A DNA stretch of 46,377 nucleotides from Phycisphaerae bacterium (GTDB lineage: Bacteria; Planctomycetota; Phycisphaerae; Phycisphaerales; SM1A02), in assembly GCA_002717655.1 (NCBI GenBank), contig PBAY01000045.1, forward strand, positions 1 to 46,377, read 5' to 3'. The position numbers and the translations under genes are program-made. Each line of letters begins with the position of its first letter. Within the stretch, counting starts at the first letter, position 1. Positions 8,396 to 19,146 of this stretch are shown here, piece after piece. Under the pieces are notes generated by a model. The model did no database searches, was not told where the DNA came from, and worked only from the letters and a program-made list of their open reading frames with translations.

Positions 8396-10251
8396 GACTG
8401 GCATGCTTTCTGGCTGGTCTTCAGTGTGTCCACGGCTTCCAGTCGCGTGATCATTGCTTCTGCAGTCCTGGTCAGGTTGGCGATGTCGCCTGTGCCTCCA
8501 CCAGCATACTGGAGTAGTTCACATTGGCTGATCAGCTGATCAACTTCATGGACAAGTGGTTCATCAGTGTTGCAGCTTCGCAAGGTCGCAATAGCATCTC
8601 CACGCATGAAGCCTGCAGGTGTCTGGCCAGTACGATCTGCAACATAGGTGCAGATGGCTTCAATGATCGCCGCAGGCTGGCTTGATTCCGGCATGTTGCT
8701 CACGGATGAAAGAGTGATCAGGGACTGCCTGCCGGCTCGCCGTGATCGAATTCGTTCAGGGTCTGCGAGATGTCCACGCATGCCATGGCGTGCGCCGGCA
8801 ATGGCGATGATCGCCAGTGGTGGAGTCAGAAGCAGGATCAGGAGCCAGAGCGTGCCAGGCTCTTCCGAGTTGGCAAGAAGACGATCTGCCCCGGTGTAGT
8901 TGGCAAGGATGCCTCCTGACACACTGTGGAGGTTGTTGCCTGGCATCTTGTTTACGGCACCGGCGATATCGGAGGAGTTGATCGTTTCCGAAGGTGAGAC
9001 TTCCAGGAGAATCGGGCGACTCTCGCTTGTGGAATAGGTATCTTGTCGTGGGTCAAAGAAGGCGTAGGAGAGAGGCGGAATCGAAGTCACATCGTCGCGT
9101 CGAGCCCGGATGGTCTGGGTGAAGGTCTTCCTTCTTCCATTGACGACTCCGGCGAGATCCTCGCGGGGAACACGGAAGTCGCGTTCCAGTTCGGGCATCT
9201 TGTCGAGTTCCGGGGCGGGAAGTACGTCCATGTCAAATGCTGTTTCTCCCTTGTCCGTGATGGTCATGATCAGTGTGATCGGGTCTCCCACGGCAACCGT
9301 TGTTGGTGAGGCGGTTGTGGTGATCTCGAATTTCCCCACTGCACCATTGAAAAGCGGGGGACGCCCTTCTGCTGGCAGAGGCAGTACTTCGACTCCCCGG
9401 CAGGTGGCTTCGGTGGAGATGGGGCGTACCTGATCGATCTTCAGGCTTGGTCCGAAGAAAGACCGCTCTCGAAGAAGAGAGACAGGGTAGTTGATCCGTA
9501 TCGTGATGTCCGAAACATCAAGTGGGCCTGTCGCGACGGGTCGAACTTCTGCCTGAATATCGTAGAGGTAATAGTTTTCGCGATTGCCATTTTCATCGCG
9601 AAGCGTCTGGGCTCGCCCCCGCGGCACGCGGCGGTTGGTGTACAGGTCAATCATGGTTTCAGTGAACGGTCCCCAATCACTGTTGGCATCGATCAGTGAC
9701 CACATTTCCCTCGCATCGGGCGATACGTTGTAGGTTGAATCAGTGAACTGCTTGACCATGATCTGAAGGGTGAGTGTGGTTGATTCGCCCTGAATGATTC
9801 GATTCGGATTTCCACTTACTTCTGCTCGGAGCAGTCCATGGTTCTCCGACGGTCGGAACGTCAGAGTGACGGGGCGACTCTGCAGCGTCTGACCATCAAC
9901 AAGAATTGGAAATGATGGGATCTCGTAAGTGCCTGGTTCTTCTGCAACGACTGCAAAGGTGTAGGTGATCTGTGTGCTGTCAGTCCTTACACCGTTGGCA
10001 ATTCGTGTCATCGAGGATTGGTTGCCTGTGATGCGTTCAATATTCAAGCCATCGATCGCTGGCATCACAGGTGGTTCCCATTCCGTTGCATCCTTGATGG
10101 TGATATCGATCGGAATGGCAGTGCCGGCATAGCCTTCTGTGACAGAAGTGGTCTGCTGTGCGGTTCCCTGAGCCAGTGCCGTGTCGTGGATACAGACACC
10201 AAGGAAGATGCTCAGAATGGCCATGATGTTGGAGAGGTGAGTGTGTTTCAT
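8392..10251 (-). CDS. BatD family membrane protein
   Basis: 619 aa. Signal peptide at residues 1-27 (cleavage near ALAQG), then repeated immunoglobulin-like beta domains (about 28-430) typical of BatD, including SVTEGYAGTAIPIDITIKD and TASPTTVAVGDPITLIMTIT. One membrane segment follows (about 480-505, LWLLILLLTPPLAIIAIAGA), then a cytoplasmic helical tail. BatD proteins are thought to work with MoxR/VWA partners in envelope or stress functions. The gene starts 6 nt after the Q-rich TPR gene and overlaps the BatE-like gene by 4 nt, so it is translationally coupled. Confidence 0.87.
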   Translation of the reverse strand: MKHTHLSNIMAILSIFLGVCIHDTALAQGTAQQTTSVTEGYAGTAIPIDITIKDATEWEPPVMPAIDGLNIERITGNQSSMTRIANGVRTDSTQITYTFAVVAEEPGTYEIPSFPILVDGQTLQSRPVTLTFRPSENHGLLRAEVSGNPNRIIQGESTTLTLQIMVKQFTDSTYNVSPDAREMWSLIDANSDWGPFTETMIDLYTNRRVPRGRAQTLRDENGNRENYYLYDIQAEVRPVATGPLDVSDITIRINYPVSLLRERSFFGPSLKIDQVRPISTEATCRGVEVLPLPAEGRPPLFNGAVGKFEITTTASPTTVAVGDPITLIMTITDKGETAFDMDVLPAPELDKMPELERDFRVPREDLAGVVNGRRKTFTQTIRARRDDVTSIPPLSYAFFDPRQDTYSTSESRPILLEVSPSETINSSDIAGAVNKMPGNNLHSVSGGILANYTGADRLLANSEEPGTLWLLILLLTPPLAIIAIAGARHGMRGHLADPERIRSRRAGRQSLITLSSVSNMPESSQPAAIIEAICTYVADRTGQTPAGFMRGDAIATLRSCNTDEPLVHEVDQLISQCELLQYAGGGTGDIANLTRTAEAMITRLEAVDTLKTSQKACQS

Positions 10252-10257
10252 GCCAGA

Positions 10258-11651
<1,394 letters not shown>

Positions 11652-11655
<4 letters not shown>

Positions 11656-12716
11656 GCCACCGCTCCTTGTGCAGCCAGTCTCAGTTGCGGGTTCATGGCC
11701 TGCTGACGCGCCAGTCTTCGGCGACGTTGCCCCATGAATGAATCAAGAAGAAGGAGCAGAATGGCAGGCAGGACCAGCCATCGATAGCGGGGGATATGTC
11801 GCTCTACCGTTGCCGTTCCCTGATTTCTTCCGGCACCTGGAGCAATCGTCTGTTCGTAGATTTCAGCAAGGTCAGCATTGCTGGTTCCCGCGGGTACATA
11901 CAGCCCGCCACCGGCAGCGGCGATATCCTGGAGCAGTTCGGGCTTGAGCTGGCTCCAGACCTGTTCCCCCTCGTGCGTCAGCCAGCCAGATTGGCCGCCG
12001 TTGGTCACCGGAATCCTGGCGCCCTCGGCGGCATTACCGATCCCGACGGTATAGACACGGATTCCCTTTGCTTCAGCCTGAGCGGCAGCTTCAATGGGAT
12101 AGCTGTCCATGTCGTCACCATCACTCAGCACGATGATCGCTTTGTGGTCTTCCAGATCATCCGTGAAGGCTTCCGTGGCTTCGCGAATGCCATCGCCGAT
12201 CAATGAGCCACCTCTGCGGCCAGTTGAAATTCCCGTTTCATCGAGTGCCAGTCGAAGTGCGCTGTAATCAAGCGTCAGAGGAACCGTGATCGATGGGTCG
12301 CCTGCCACGGTCACCAGCCCGACACGATCTCCTCCCAGAGACTCGAGAATGTCCTCGATGTACTGTTTGGAACGGTCGAATCGATCTGGCTTGACATCCT
12401 GTGCAGTCATCGATCGTGATGTATCAAGGACAAAGAAAACGTCGATTCCACGTCGTTGGAGTTCCTGATAGCGGACTCCCCAGCGGGGATCCAGCATGGC
12501 CGCCACGATCAGAATCAGGGTGGCCATGATCAACCAGGGACGCAGACGCCTTCGTCCAGGGCTTGAGGAGATCGTCAGTTCCCGGGCAAGCTTGTTTCCA
12601 GCAAATCTCTGCAGCGCACGGTTTCGCATCTTTGCGGCCATGAGCAGCGTGATTCCGGCGGCCAGTATGGCCCAGAGCCAGAAGAGGTTGTCCAGATTGT
12701 TGAACTGAAGTTCCAT
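11652..12716 (-). CDS. BatB-like von Willebrand factor A membrane protein
   Basis: 354 aa. Two N-terminal membrane segments (about 10-28 and 58-76), a VWA domain (about 90-290) with an intact MIDAS motif DTSRS followed by the TAQD loop and the later SDGDD site, and a C-terminal membrane segment (about 315-333). VWA proteins of this group bind a metal ion and are thought to hold partner proteins at the membrane together with MoxR and BatD. It overlaps the Q-rich TPR gene by 4 nt and follows the other VWA gene by 30 nt. This second-in-order VWA gene with a TPR gene behind it corresponds to batB. Confidence 0.88.
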
Positions 12717-12746
12717 GGGTCAGATCAGCTTGATACGAATTTCAGG

Positions 12747-13850
12747 TCAGGGGAGTTTGCGGTAGAGCGTTGATGCGAGGAGGATTTCCAGCAGCAGGGC
12801 GATCATGGGAATCAGCAGCAGCGGTGGGAAACTGAATCCGCCAAGTCGCACGGGCTGTACGGCCATGTCTTCGTATTGCATGTATTTCTGCTGCTGGATT
12901 TCCGAGCGTTCCAGTTCATCGATGGATTGATAGATCTCTGCAAGAGATTCCAGATTGGTGGCGCGGAAATATCGCCCTCCGGTTATCTGGGCCATCTCCT
13001 TCAGGACCTCTTCGTCCAAGGAGTAGTTTCGGCGTTGAGGCACCATCTGGCCGGTTCTGGGATGCGGCATGGGGACAAGCGGGCTGCTTTCATTGCCTGC
13101 ACCGATCGTATAGATCTTGATCCCGTATTCCTCGGCCAATCGTGCCGACTCGAGGGGCTGTAGTTCACCGCTGGTCTGTTCGCCGTCAGTGAGCAGAATG
13201 ATCACCCGACTCTTGATCTGGTCGTCCAGTCGAAGATCTTCCCGATCCTTGAGTGAGGTCAGCTTGGATACCGCAAGGCCAACGGCGTCGCCGATTGCCG
13301 TTCCACTTTCAGGTCCAAGTTGAGCAGTCCTGATCTTCTTCAGGATGTCCACGAGATGCTTGTGATCAAAGGTCATGGGACTGTTGCTGTCGGCGAAGGA
13401 GCCGAATGTGATCAGCCCGATCAAGTCGCTTGGTCGGCCGGGCCTGTCTGCTTCAGGATCATCGCCGAGTACGAAGTCAGCGACGACGTCCTTCACGGCA
13501 TCAAGTCGATTGATGACAAGATTGTTGCGTTTGAAATCCAGTGCAGACATGCTGTGAGACCGGTCGACGACCAGTTCGATCGCCACGCCATCCGAATTCA
13601 CCTGAGTGATTGCGTCAGCTCGCATGGGGCCGGCCAGGCAGATGATGAGGCCTGCGATCGCAATGGTTCGAAGTGTGGGAATGATCCATCGGGTCTTCTG
13701 GACCATCGTTCTTGAGACCATGGCCACCGTGGTGGTTGAGCTGAAGGCGACAGCAGCCTTTCGGCGACGGCCTGCCCAATTCCACCACAGGAGCGGGAGA
13801 ACAAGGAGTCCAAGGAGAACCCAGATCATGCCATCGGGAAAGTCGATCAT
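12747..13850 (-). CDS. BatA-like von Willebrand factor A membrane protein
   Basis: 367 aa. N-terminal membrane segments at about 9-27 and 60-77, a VWA domain (about 88-300) with the intact MIDAS DRSHS and later TDGEQTS site, and a C-terminal membrane segment (about 338-360). It lacks an obvious enzymatic motif. By order (after MoxR and DUF58, before a second VWA gene) it matches BatA. The start overlaps the upstream lipoprotein gene as ATGA. The two VWA proteins resemble each other and probably arose by tandem duplication, as in other Bat operons. Confidence 0.88.
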   Translation of the reverse strand: MIDFPDGMIWVLLGLLVLPLLWWNWAGRRRKAAVAFSSTTTVAMVSRTMVQKTRWIIPTLRTIAIAGLIICLAGPMRADAITQVNSDGVAIELVVDRSHSMSALDFKRNNLVINRLDAVKDVVADFVLGDDPEADRPGRPSDLIGLITFGSFADSNSPMTFDHKHLVDILKKIRTAQLGPESGTAIGDAVGLAVSKLTSLKDREDLRLDDQIKSRVIILLTDGEQTSGELQPLESARLAEEYGIKIYTIGAGNESSPLVPMPHPRTGQMVPQRRNYSLDEEVLKEMAQITGGRYFRATNLESLAEIYQSIDELERSEIQQQKYMQYEDMAVQPVRLGGFSFPPLLLIPMIALLLEILLASTLYRKLP

Positions 13851-14860
13851 GCAGCGGACCTTTCCGTCAATGACTGTTCTTCTCGAGGTGCGGTTTCCTC
13901 GACAAAGCTGCGTGCCTGCTGGAGTGCTGCTTCGCCCGTTTCAATTGATGGCTCATGTCTTGCGAACTTCACCATGTCCGCCGATCGAAGAAACTGATCA
14001 AGCGACTGTTGTTGGGCAAGTGTGAGCAGGTCGCCCTGGCTCATCGCGGTCAGAAATTCAGGTGTCGTCGCCTTGGGGGCCTTGAGACCGAAGCGTCCTT
14101 CGATGTAGTGCCTGAGGATATCCGTGAGACGCACATAGAATTGCTGCATGTCACCTTCTTGAAGAAGTCTTGAGTGCGCCAAGGCATCGAGATCACGTCG
14201 TGCCTGATCTTCAGGTGAAAGTTCGGGTATCTCTTCCAGTCCTCGTCCTCGCATGACCAGAGTGATCACGGCAAGAAGCAGAAGCGTACCGAAACCGATC
14301 GAGGCCCAGATCCACAGAGGCCATGGATCAATCATTTCGACTGGTCCTCGAATCTCGCGAAGTCCGGACTCGGCCGTGACGGCTCCAATGAGACTGATCA
14401 CTTCGATGTTGATTGCATCGGTATTCACGGAACCTTCGATGGGTAGTTCGGCCCGATTGTCCTTGAAGACGATCGACAGTCCAGGAATGGTCGTGTCTCC
14501 GGCTTCGAAGGTATCCAGAACAAGAGTCTGATTCCAGCTTCTTCCGCTCATGCCTGCTGGCAGCGGGAGGTCTTCTCGGCTCGTCTCGGTGAGAACGTGG
14601 AAGTTGCCGATGGTGCCGTTGGCATTGGGCGTGATCATGGGCATGGAGATGCGGACATCATTGGCCGTGATGGCTTCGATCTCGAGCTTCAGTGGTTTGC
14701 CTACTTCCACCTGGCCTGGTGTGGCAGTGACGGTGACTTCGACCGGACCGCGTGTCGCGGTGGTCTTGATGCCTCCATCACGAGTCTGTTCAACCTGGCC
14801 GTCACAGGCTTGGAGCAGGAGCACGGTGATCAGAGCGAGGATGGAGTTCACCTTCATCAT
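13847..14860 (-). CDS. BatD-like/DUF4381-like membrane lipoprotein
   Basis: 337 aa. A lipobox LLLQAC near Cys19 suggests a lipid anchor. A beta domain follows (about 35-155, with VEVTVTATPGQVEVGKPLKL), resembling the first domain of BatD. Then come a membrane segment (about 178-198, with IWASIGFGTLLLLAVITLVM) and a cytoplasmic helical domain with YVRLTDILRHYIEGRFGLKA, the pattern of DUF4381 proteins encoded next to MoxR/DUF58 genes. It overlaps both neighbours by 4 nt (ATGA). It probably links the DUF58 and VWA proteins. A lipid-anchored N-terminus plus a later membrane helix is unusual; if the Cys is not acylated, this is a simple signal peptide. Confidence 0.75.
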   Translation of the reverse strand: MMKVNSILALITVLLLQACDGQVEQTRDGGIKTTATRGPVEVTVTATPGQVEVGKPLKLEIEAITANDVRISMPMITPNANGTIGNFHVLTETSREDLPLPAGMSGRSWNQTLVLDTFEAGDTTIPGLSIVFKDNRAELPIEGSVNTDAINIEVISLIGAVTAESGLREIRGPVEMIDPWPLWIWASIGFGTLLLLAVITLVMRGRGLEEIPELSPEDQARRDLDALAHSRLLQEGDMQQFYVRLTDILRHYIEGRFGLKAPKATTPEFLTAMSQGDLLTLAQQQSLDQFLRSADMVKFARHEPSIETGEAALQQARSFVEETAPREEQSLTERSAA

Positions 14861-15738
14861 CGATCTCTTCGAGCCTCCCGTGATTTGAAGAACTGGCTCA
14901 GCGTTTCCACGAATGGCTGGTCAGTATCCAACGCAAGTTGGTCGATTCGGTTGCTGCGCATCCATTGGTGTCGATCTTCCGCTTTGCGGGCGGCCATGGC
15001 CGCGACTTCTCTGCGGACACGGGCAGAGCCAGTGTCGACGAGAACCAGCTCGCCTGTTTCGTTGTCCTCGAGTTCAACAAGCCCCACATCTGGCAGCTCT
15101 CGTTCGCGAGGGTCATGGATATCGACGGCAATCAGATCGTGTCGACGACGTGCCACCTGAGCGGCTCGATGCCAGCCATCATCCTCGAAGTCCGAAACCA
15201 GAAAGGCGACGCATTTACGCTTCTGAATCCGGGTCAGATACTCCAATGCGGCATCGATATCGGTTCCGGTTCCAGATGGCTCGAACGCCAGGAGTTCGCG
15301 GATGACCCTCAGGACATGCCGTGGCCCCTTGCGAGGGGGAACGAACTTCTCCACGTGATCGGTGAAGCAGATCAGCCCGACATTGTCATTGTTCTTGATG
15401 GCTGAAAAGGCCAGCGTTGCACAGACTTCCGCGACGAGATCACGTTTCATCTGATCGCCGGATCCGAATCGCTGGCTTCCACTCATGTCGACCACAAGCA
15501 TGACGGTCAGTTCACGTTCTTCTCGGAAGTTCTTGACGTGAGGTCGCCCGGCTCTGGCACTGACATTCCAGTCGATGCGGCGCACATCATCGCCGATCTG
15601 GTACTCGCGGACTTCCTCGAATTCCATGCCCATGCCCTTGAAGGCGGAGTGATACTGTCCAGCAAGCAGTTCATCCACGACACGTGAGGTCGTGATCTCG
15701 ATGCGCCTGATTCGGCGGAGCAGTTCCTTGGGGATCAT
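14857..15738 (-). CDS. DUF58 domain protein
   Basis: 293 aa from the ATG at 15738, which has TAGGAG about 8 nt upstream; a TTG two codons earlier is less likely. The DUF58 hallmark is present near residues 50-80 (YQIGDDVRRIDWNVSARAGR followed by KNFREERE). A VWA-like fold follows with a partly conserved metal site (DMSGS), then SDFEDDGW. No membrane segment is seen, so it is cytoplasmic. DUF58 proteins are nearly always encoded directly after MoxR ATPases and are presumed partners. It overlaps the next gene by 4 nt. Confidence 0.9.
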   Translation of the reverse strand: MIPKELLRRIRRIEITTSRVVDELLAGQYHSAFKGMGMEFEEVREYQIGDDVRRIDWNVSARAGRPHVKNFREERELTVMLVVDMSGSQRFGSGDQMKRDLVAEVCATLAFSAIKNNDNVGLICFTDHVEKFVPPRKGPRHVLRVIRELLAFEPSGTGTDIDAALEYLTRIQKRKCVAFLVSDFEDDGWHRAAQVARRRHDLIAVDIHDPRERELPDVGLVELEDNETGELVLVDTGSARVRREVAAMAARKAEDRHQWMRSNRIDQLALDTDQPFVETLSQFFKSREARRDR

Positions 15739-15819
15739 GGTCAAGTCTCCTACGCGTGAGCGAGGGGGACGGAGGGTGAGTGGTTCAGTGGTGCGACGAG
15801 TTGACGTTCAACGAAGTGC

Positions 15820-16890
15820 TCACGGAACCCGTACGTTGTCCAGGATCGTCTTGATCACGTCCTCGGATGTTTTTTCCTCGGCTTCAGCTTCATAGGTCGT
15901 TGCGACCCGATGTCTGAGCACGTCCATCGCGAGATCCTTGACATCCTGAGGTACGACGTATCCGCGGCCATCGAGGAATGCATTGGCTTTCGCACACATG
16001 GCCAGGGCCAGTGAAGCACGGGGAGAACCGCCGTATTCGACCAGATTGTCGAGGTTGCGGTCGATGGTCCCAGGTTCACGTGTCGCGAAGATCAGATCAA
16101 CGATGTATCGCTCGATCTTTTCATCGATGTAGATCGCATCCACGAGTTTTCGAGCCTTCATGATGTCATCTGGCGACATCACCGAGGAAATAGATGTTCT
16201 TGGTGAAGTGCTGGACATGCGTTTCAGGATCTGGTGTTCTTCATCACGGGTTGGATAGCCGACGACGACCTTCATGAGGAAGCGGTCGACTTGTGCTTCC
16301 GGCAGGGCGTAGGTGCCTTCCTGTTCGAGCGGGTTCTGGGTCGCAAGCACCAGGAATGGTTGAGGTAAGGCATGGGTTTCCTTGCCGATGGTCACCTGAT
16401 GTTCCTGCATGGCTTCCAGCAGGGCGCTCTGTACCTTCGCAGGTGCGCGGTTGATTTCATCAGCCAGAACAATGTTGGCGAAGACCGGCCCTCGATTGAC
16501 AACAAACTCGCCGCTGTCAGGTCGATAGATCAGTGTGCCGATGACATCTGCCGGCAGCAGGTCGGGAGTGAACTGGATCCTCTGAAAACTGGTATCAACT
16601 CCCTGAGCGAGACTTGATACGGCCAGCGTCTTGGCAAGGCCAGGAACACCTTCGATCAGAAGATGACCGTTCGCGAGGATGCCGATGATCATTCGGTGCA
16701 GGAGTTCATCCTGACCAACGATGACCTCATGAATTTCACGTTGAAGTCTGCGGAATGGCTCACTCGCAGCCTGAACCTCATTTGCGATCTGGTTGATGTC
16801 TGATTGAGTGGTCATTGGCTGATCGGACTTGGCTTGGGACATTCGTGGGAACTCGTTAAAGGATTGATTTCCCGTTTGGGCGGTCGTCAT
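15820..16890 (-). CDS. MoxR-family AAA ATPase
   Basis: 356 aa from the ATG at 16890, chosen because GGAGA lies 7 nt upstream; an extension to 17001 is open but unlikely. Walker A is EGVPGLAKT, Walker B is VLADEINRAP, followed by sensor 1 LATQNPLEQEGTYALPEAQ and arginine-finger DRF. After the ATPase core (about 75-250) comes the AAA lid helical domain. MoxR ATPases act as chaperone-like remodelers for VWA-domain partners. This is the first gene of the eight-gene minus-strand operon, so its promoter should lie in 16891-17050. The gap to DUF58 is about 80 nt, the longest in the operon. Confidence 0.93.
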   Translation of the reverse strand: MTTAQTGNQSFNEFPRMSQAKSDQPMTTQSDINQIANEVQAASEPFRRLQREIHEVIVGQDELLHRMIIGILANGHLLIEGVPGLAKTLAVSSLAQGVDTSFQRIQFTPDLLPADVIGTLIYRPDSGEFVVNRGPVFANIVLADEINRAPAKVQSALLEAMQEHQVTIGKETHALPQPFLVLATQNPLEQEGTYALPEAQVDRFLMKVVVGYPTRDEEHQILKRMSSTSPRTSISSVMSPDDIMKARKLVDAIYIDEKIERYIVDLIFATREPGTIDRNLDNLVEYGGSPRASLALAMCAKANAFLDGRGYVVPQDVKDLAMDVLRHRVATTYEAEAEEKTSEDVIKTILDNVRVP

Positions 16891-17054
16891 GGCTGTTTCT
16901 CCAGATGATCTGGCCCATTCTGGAATCCAGTTCAGGGCCTGCCATGCCGTACGAGCCACCCCCGGGACGGGTTCGTCCAAGATGATAACGGGCTGCGGCA
17001 CTACACTGCGGCCTCTGGGAAGCCCCTTTCCCGGGTCATTCAGGACGATTCTTC

Positions 17055-17834
17055 ATGTCTATCTTCTTCAAGAAGCACCACCGCCATGTCTTGCTCGAGA
17101 AGCCCTTTCCTGAGGAATGGGACGCAATCATTGCGGCAGACCTCCCCTATGAGCGAATGCTGGAGGATGCAGAGCGAAAGCATCTGCGTGATCTGGCCAG
17201 AATCATCATCGATGAGAAGCACTGGGAGGGGTGTGGGGGTCTTGAAATTGATGATCGTGTGAAGGTGGTCATTGCGGTTCAGGCAGCCGTGCTGCTCCTG
17301 AATTGGGAAATGGACATCTTTCACAATGTCCGTACCTTCCTGATCTATCCAGGAGCCTATCACCAGAGCCAGGAAAGGCAGGGGGGGGATGGTCTCGTGA
17401 ACAGCGGAACCGTCAATCTTGGGGAGGCCTGGTACAACGGGCCCGTGATCTTCTCCTGGAAGGATGCGCTGGAATCCGCTCACAATCCAGGCCGCGCCAA
17501 CAACGTGGTCTTCCATGAGATGGCCCATACCATCGACATGCTCACTGGACAGACCAATGGCACTCCGCCATTGCGTGATCGGAACCACTATCCACTCTGG
17601 CATGAGGTGATGACCAGGAACTTCCAGGAAATCCGCAAGGTGTATGAGTCAGGCCAACGAGATGTCATTCGTGACTATGGGGTCGTGAATGTGGCCGAAT
17701 TCTTCGCTGTCTGTACCGAGACTTTCTTTGATGCGCCAGTTCCGTTCAAGAAGCACCGGCCGGAACTGTATGCGGAATTCGAGCGGTTCTATGGTCAGGA
17801 TCCTGCTGCTCGATTCGCGAAGCAAGGCCGTTGA
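17055..17834 (+). CDS. mtfA: MtfA-type zinc peptidase
   Basis: 259 aa, close to E. coli MtfA (265 aa). AGGACG sits 8 nt before the ATG. The zinc-binding HExxH motif is present as FHEMAHTID near residue 155, with a downstream glutamate-containing helix AEFFAVCTETFFD that can supply the third ligand. Other family marks are AVQAAVLLLNWEMD and FLIYPGAY. In E. coli MtfA cleaves peptides and binds the glucose repressor Mlc; no PTS or Mlc gene is seen here, so only peptidase activity can be suggested. The gene is divergent from moxR and convergent with tyrA (14-nt gap). Confidence 0.9.
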   Translation: MSIFFKKHHRHVLLEKPFPEEWDAIIAADLPYERMLEDAERKHLRDLARIIIDEKHWEGCGGLEIDDRVKVVIAVQAAVLLLNWEMDIFHNVRTFLIYPGAYHQSQERQGGDGLVNSGTVNLGEAWYNGPVIFSWKDALESAHNPGRANNVVFHEMAHTIDMLTGQTNGTPPLRDRNHYPLWHEVMTRNFQEIRKVYESGQRDVIRDYGVVNVAEFFAVCTETFFDAPVPFKKHRPELYAEFERFYGQDPAARFAKQGR

Positions 17835-17848
17835 ACTCCTGTTGGAAT

Positions 17849-18991
17849 TCAGGTCCGCTCGACCAGTCGATCGATCAGATAGCTTGACTCAGTAAGGGCC
17901 GTCTGGGCAAAGTCACCGAAGAAGTCCCGTACCTCTCCGAAGGTCTCACGGAATCCTTCCTGATCGCCGGACATGATCAGATCTCGCATTTCATTGGCAG
18001 CCTTGGTGAAGGCGGCCGTCACGGCATCTGAATTCGGATTCGTCATCTCGATGGCTGAATACAGGTCCGGCGACTGGGCAAAGTGACGGGCGGCCATCAG
18101 AATTTCCATGTGATAGATCGGTGAGGTGAACTGCAGCGATTCCTCGATGGAAACACCCAGTTCCTGCATGGTTCGACCGATCACTTCAGTCGAGTAGTGG
18201 GTCAGGACCTGAACCACCGACATGATCCGATCGTGCTGCTCAGGCGTCGTTTCGATGGCTTCCAGTCCGGCAGCCTTGAAGGCTGACTGGAGCCATAACA
18301 TCCAGGCCTCATTGTTGAGGCGCCCGGGCGTCATCACGACACGTTGGCCCTGAAGTGAATTGATAGCTGGACCGAAGAGTGGGTGAGTTCCAATCACCGT
18401 TGCCTTGCTGGATTCAACCATGGCTGCCACTGGATCCCGCTTGATCGAGGTCACGTCGATCAGCAGGGAATCCTCTCGACAGCATGGGCCGATCAGTTCG
18501 ATGACATCACGTGTCGCACGGATGTTGACGGAAATCACGGTGACATCAGCCTGCTCAGCGGCTTCTTTTGGTCTCAGCGTGGTGTCAAGATCAGCGATCA
18601 GGACTTCGTGTCCCTGCTCCTTGAACATCTTGTTGAGGCATTGGCCCATGCCGCCTTTGCCACCGATGATGGCGATGGATCGAGGTTCGACCTGTACCGG
18701 TACGGCTGCCCTGAGCGAAGCCTGTCTGTCGCGACTGGCCCAGAGGATGACCCTGAAAAGGGATTCCACGACCTCTGGACTGATTCCGTCCGCCAGGCCC
18801 AGCGTCCGACGGGCTTCCAGCATCCGCTGCTCTCGACCGGAATCGCGGATGGGATAACCGCTGTTGCGTTTCACGTCCGCGACCTTGGCGACCAGATCAT
18901 TTCGTTCGGCGAGCAACTCGACGAATCGTCGATCAAGAGCATCGATGCGTTCGCGCAGTTCGAGCAGATCTGGAGGGACGGAGTCAGGCAT
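17849..18991 (-). CDS. tyrA: Bifunctional chorismate mutase/prephenate dehydrogenase (T-protein)
   Basis: 380 aa, close to E. coli TyrA (373 aa). Residues about 8-90 form an AroQ chorismate mutase domain (LRERIDALDRRFVELLAERN, then KRNSGYPIRDSGRE). Residues about 105-380 form the NAD-dependent prephenate dehydrogenase: IIGGKGGMGQCLNK is the nucleotide-binding loop, then IDVTSIKR and GTHPLFGPAINSLQGQ. It converts chorismate to prephenate and then to 4-hydroxyphenylpyruvate for tyrosine. This fusion is best known in gamma-proteobacteria; its presence here may reflect transfer or wider distribution. Divergent from gdhA with about 155 bp between starts, convergent with mtfA. Confidence 0.92.
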   Translation of the reverse strand: MPDSVPPDLLELRERIDALDRRFVELLAERNDLVAKVADVKRNSGYPIRDSGREQRMLEARRTLGLADGISPEVVESLFRVILWASRDRQASLRAAVPVQVEPRSIAIIGGKGGMGQCLNKMFKEQGHEVLIADLDTTLRPKEAAEQADVTVISVNIRATRDVIELIGPCCREDSLLIDVTSIKRDPVAAMVESSKATVIGTHPLFGPAINSLQGQRVVMTPGRLNNEAWMLWLQSAFKAAGLEAIETTPEQHDRIMSVVQVLTHYSTEVIGRTMQELGVSIEESLQFTSPIYHMEILMAARHFAQSPDLYSAIEMTNPNSDAVTAAFTKAANEMRDLIMSGDQEGFRETFGEVRDFFGDFAQTALTESSYLIDRLVERT

Positions 18992-19146
18992 GAATCAAGG
19001 CAGTGGTCAGAGGCATGTTGGGGGGTTTGAACTTCGCCCAGACTGTACACGACCCCGAAGCGGGCTGTACCATCTGGCCCGGACTGGACAGGCCAGAGAT
19101 GCCCATTGATGATCCAGCCAGGAAGCTCCTACGAGAGGAAATGATG

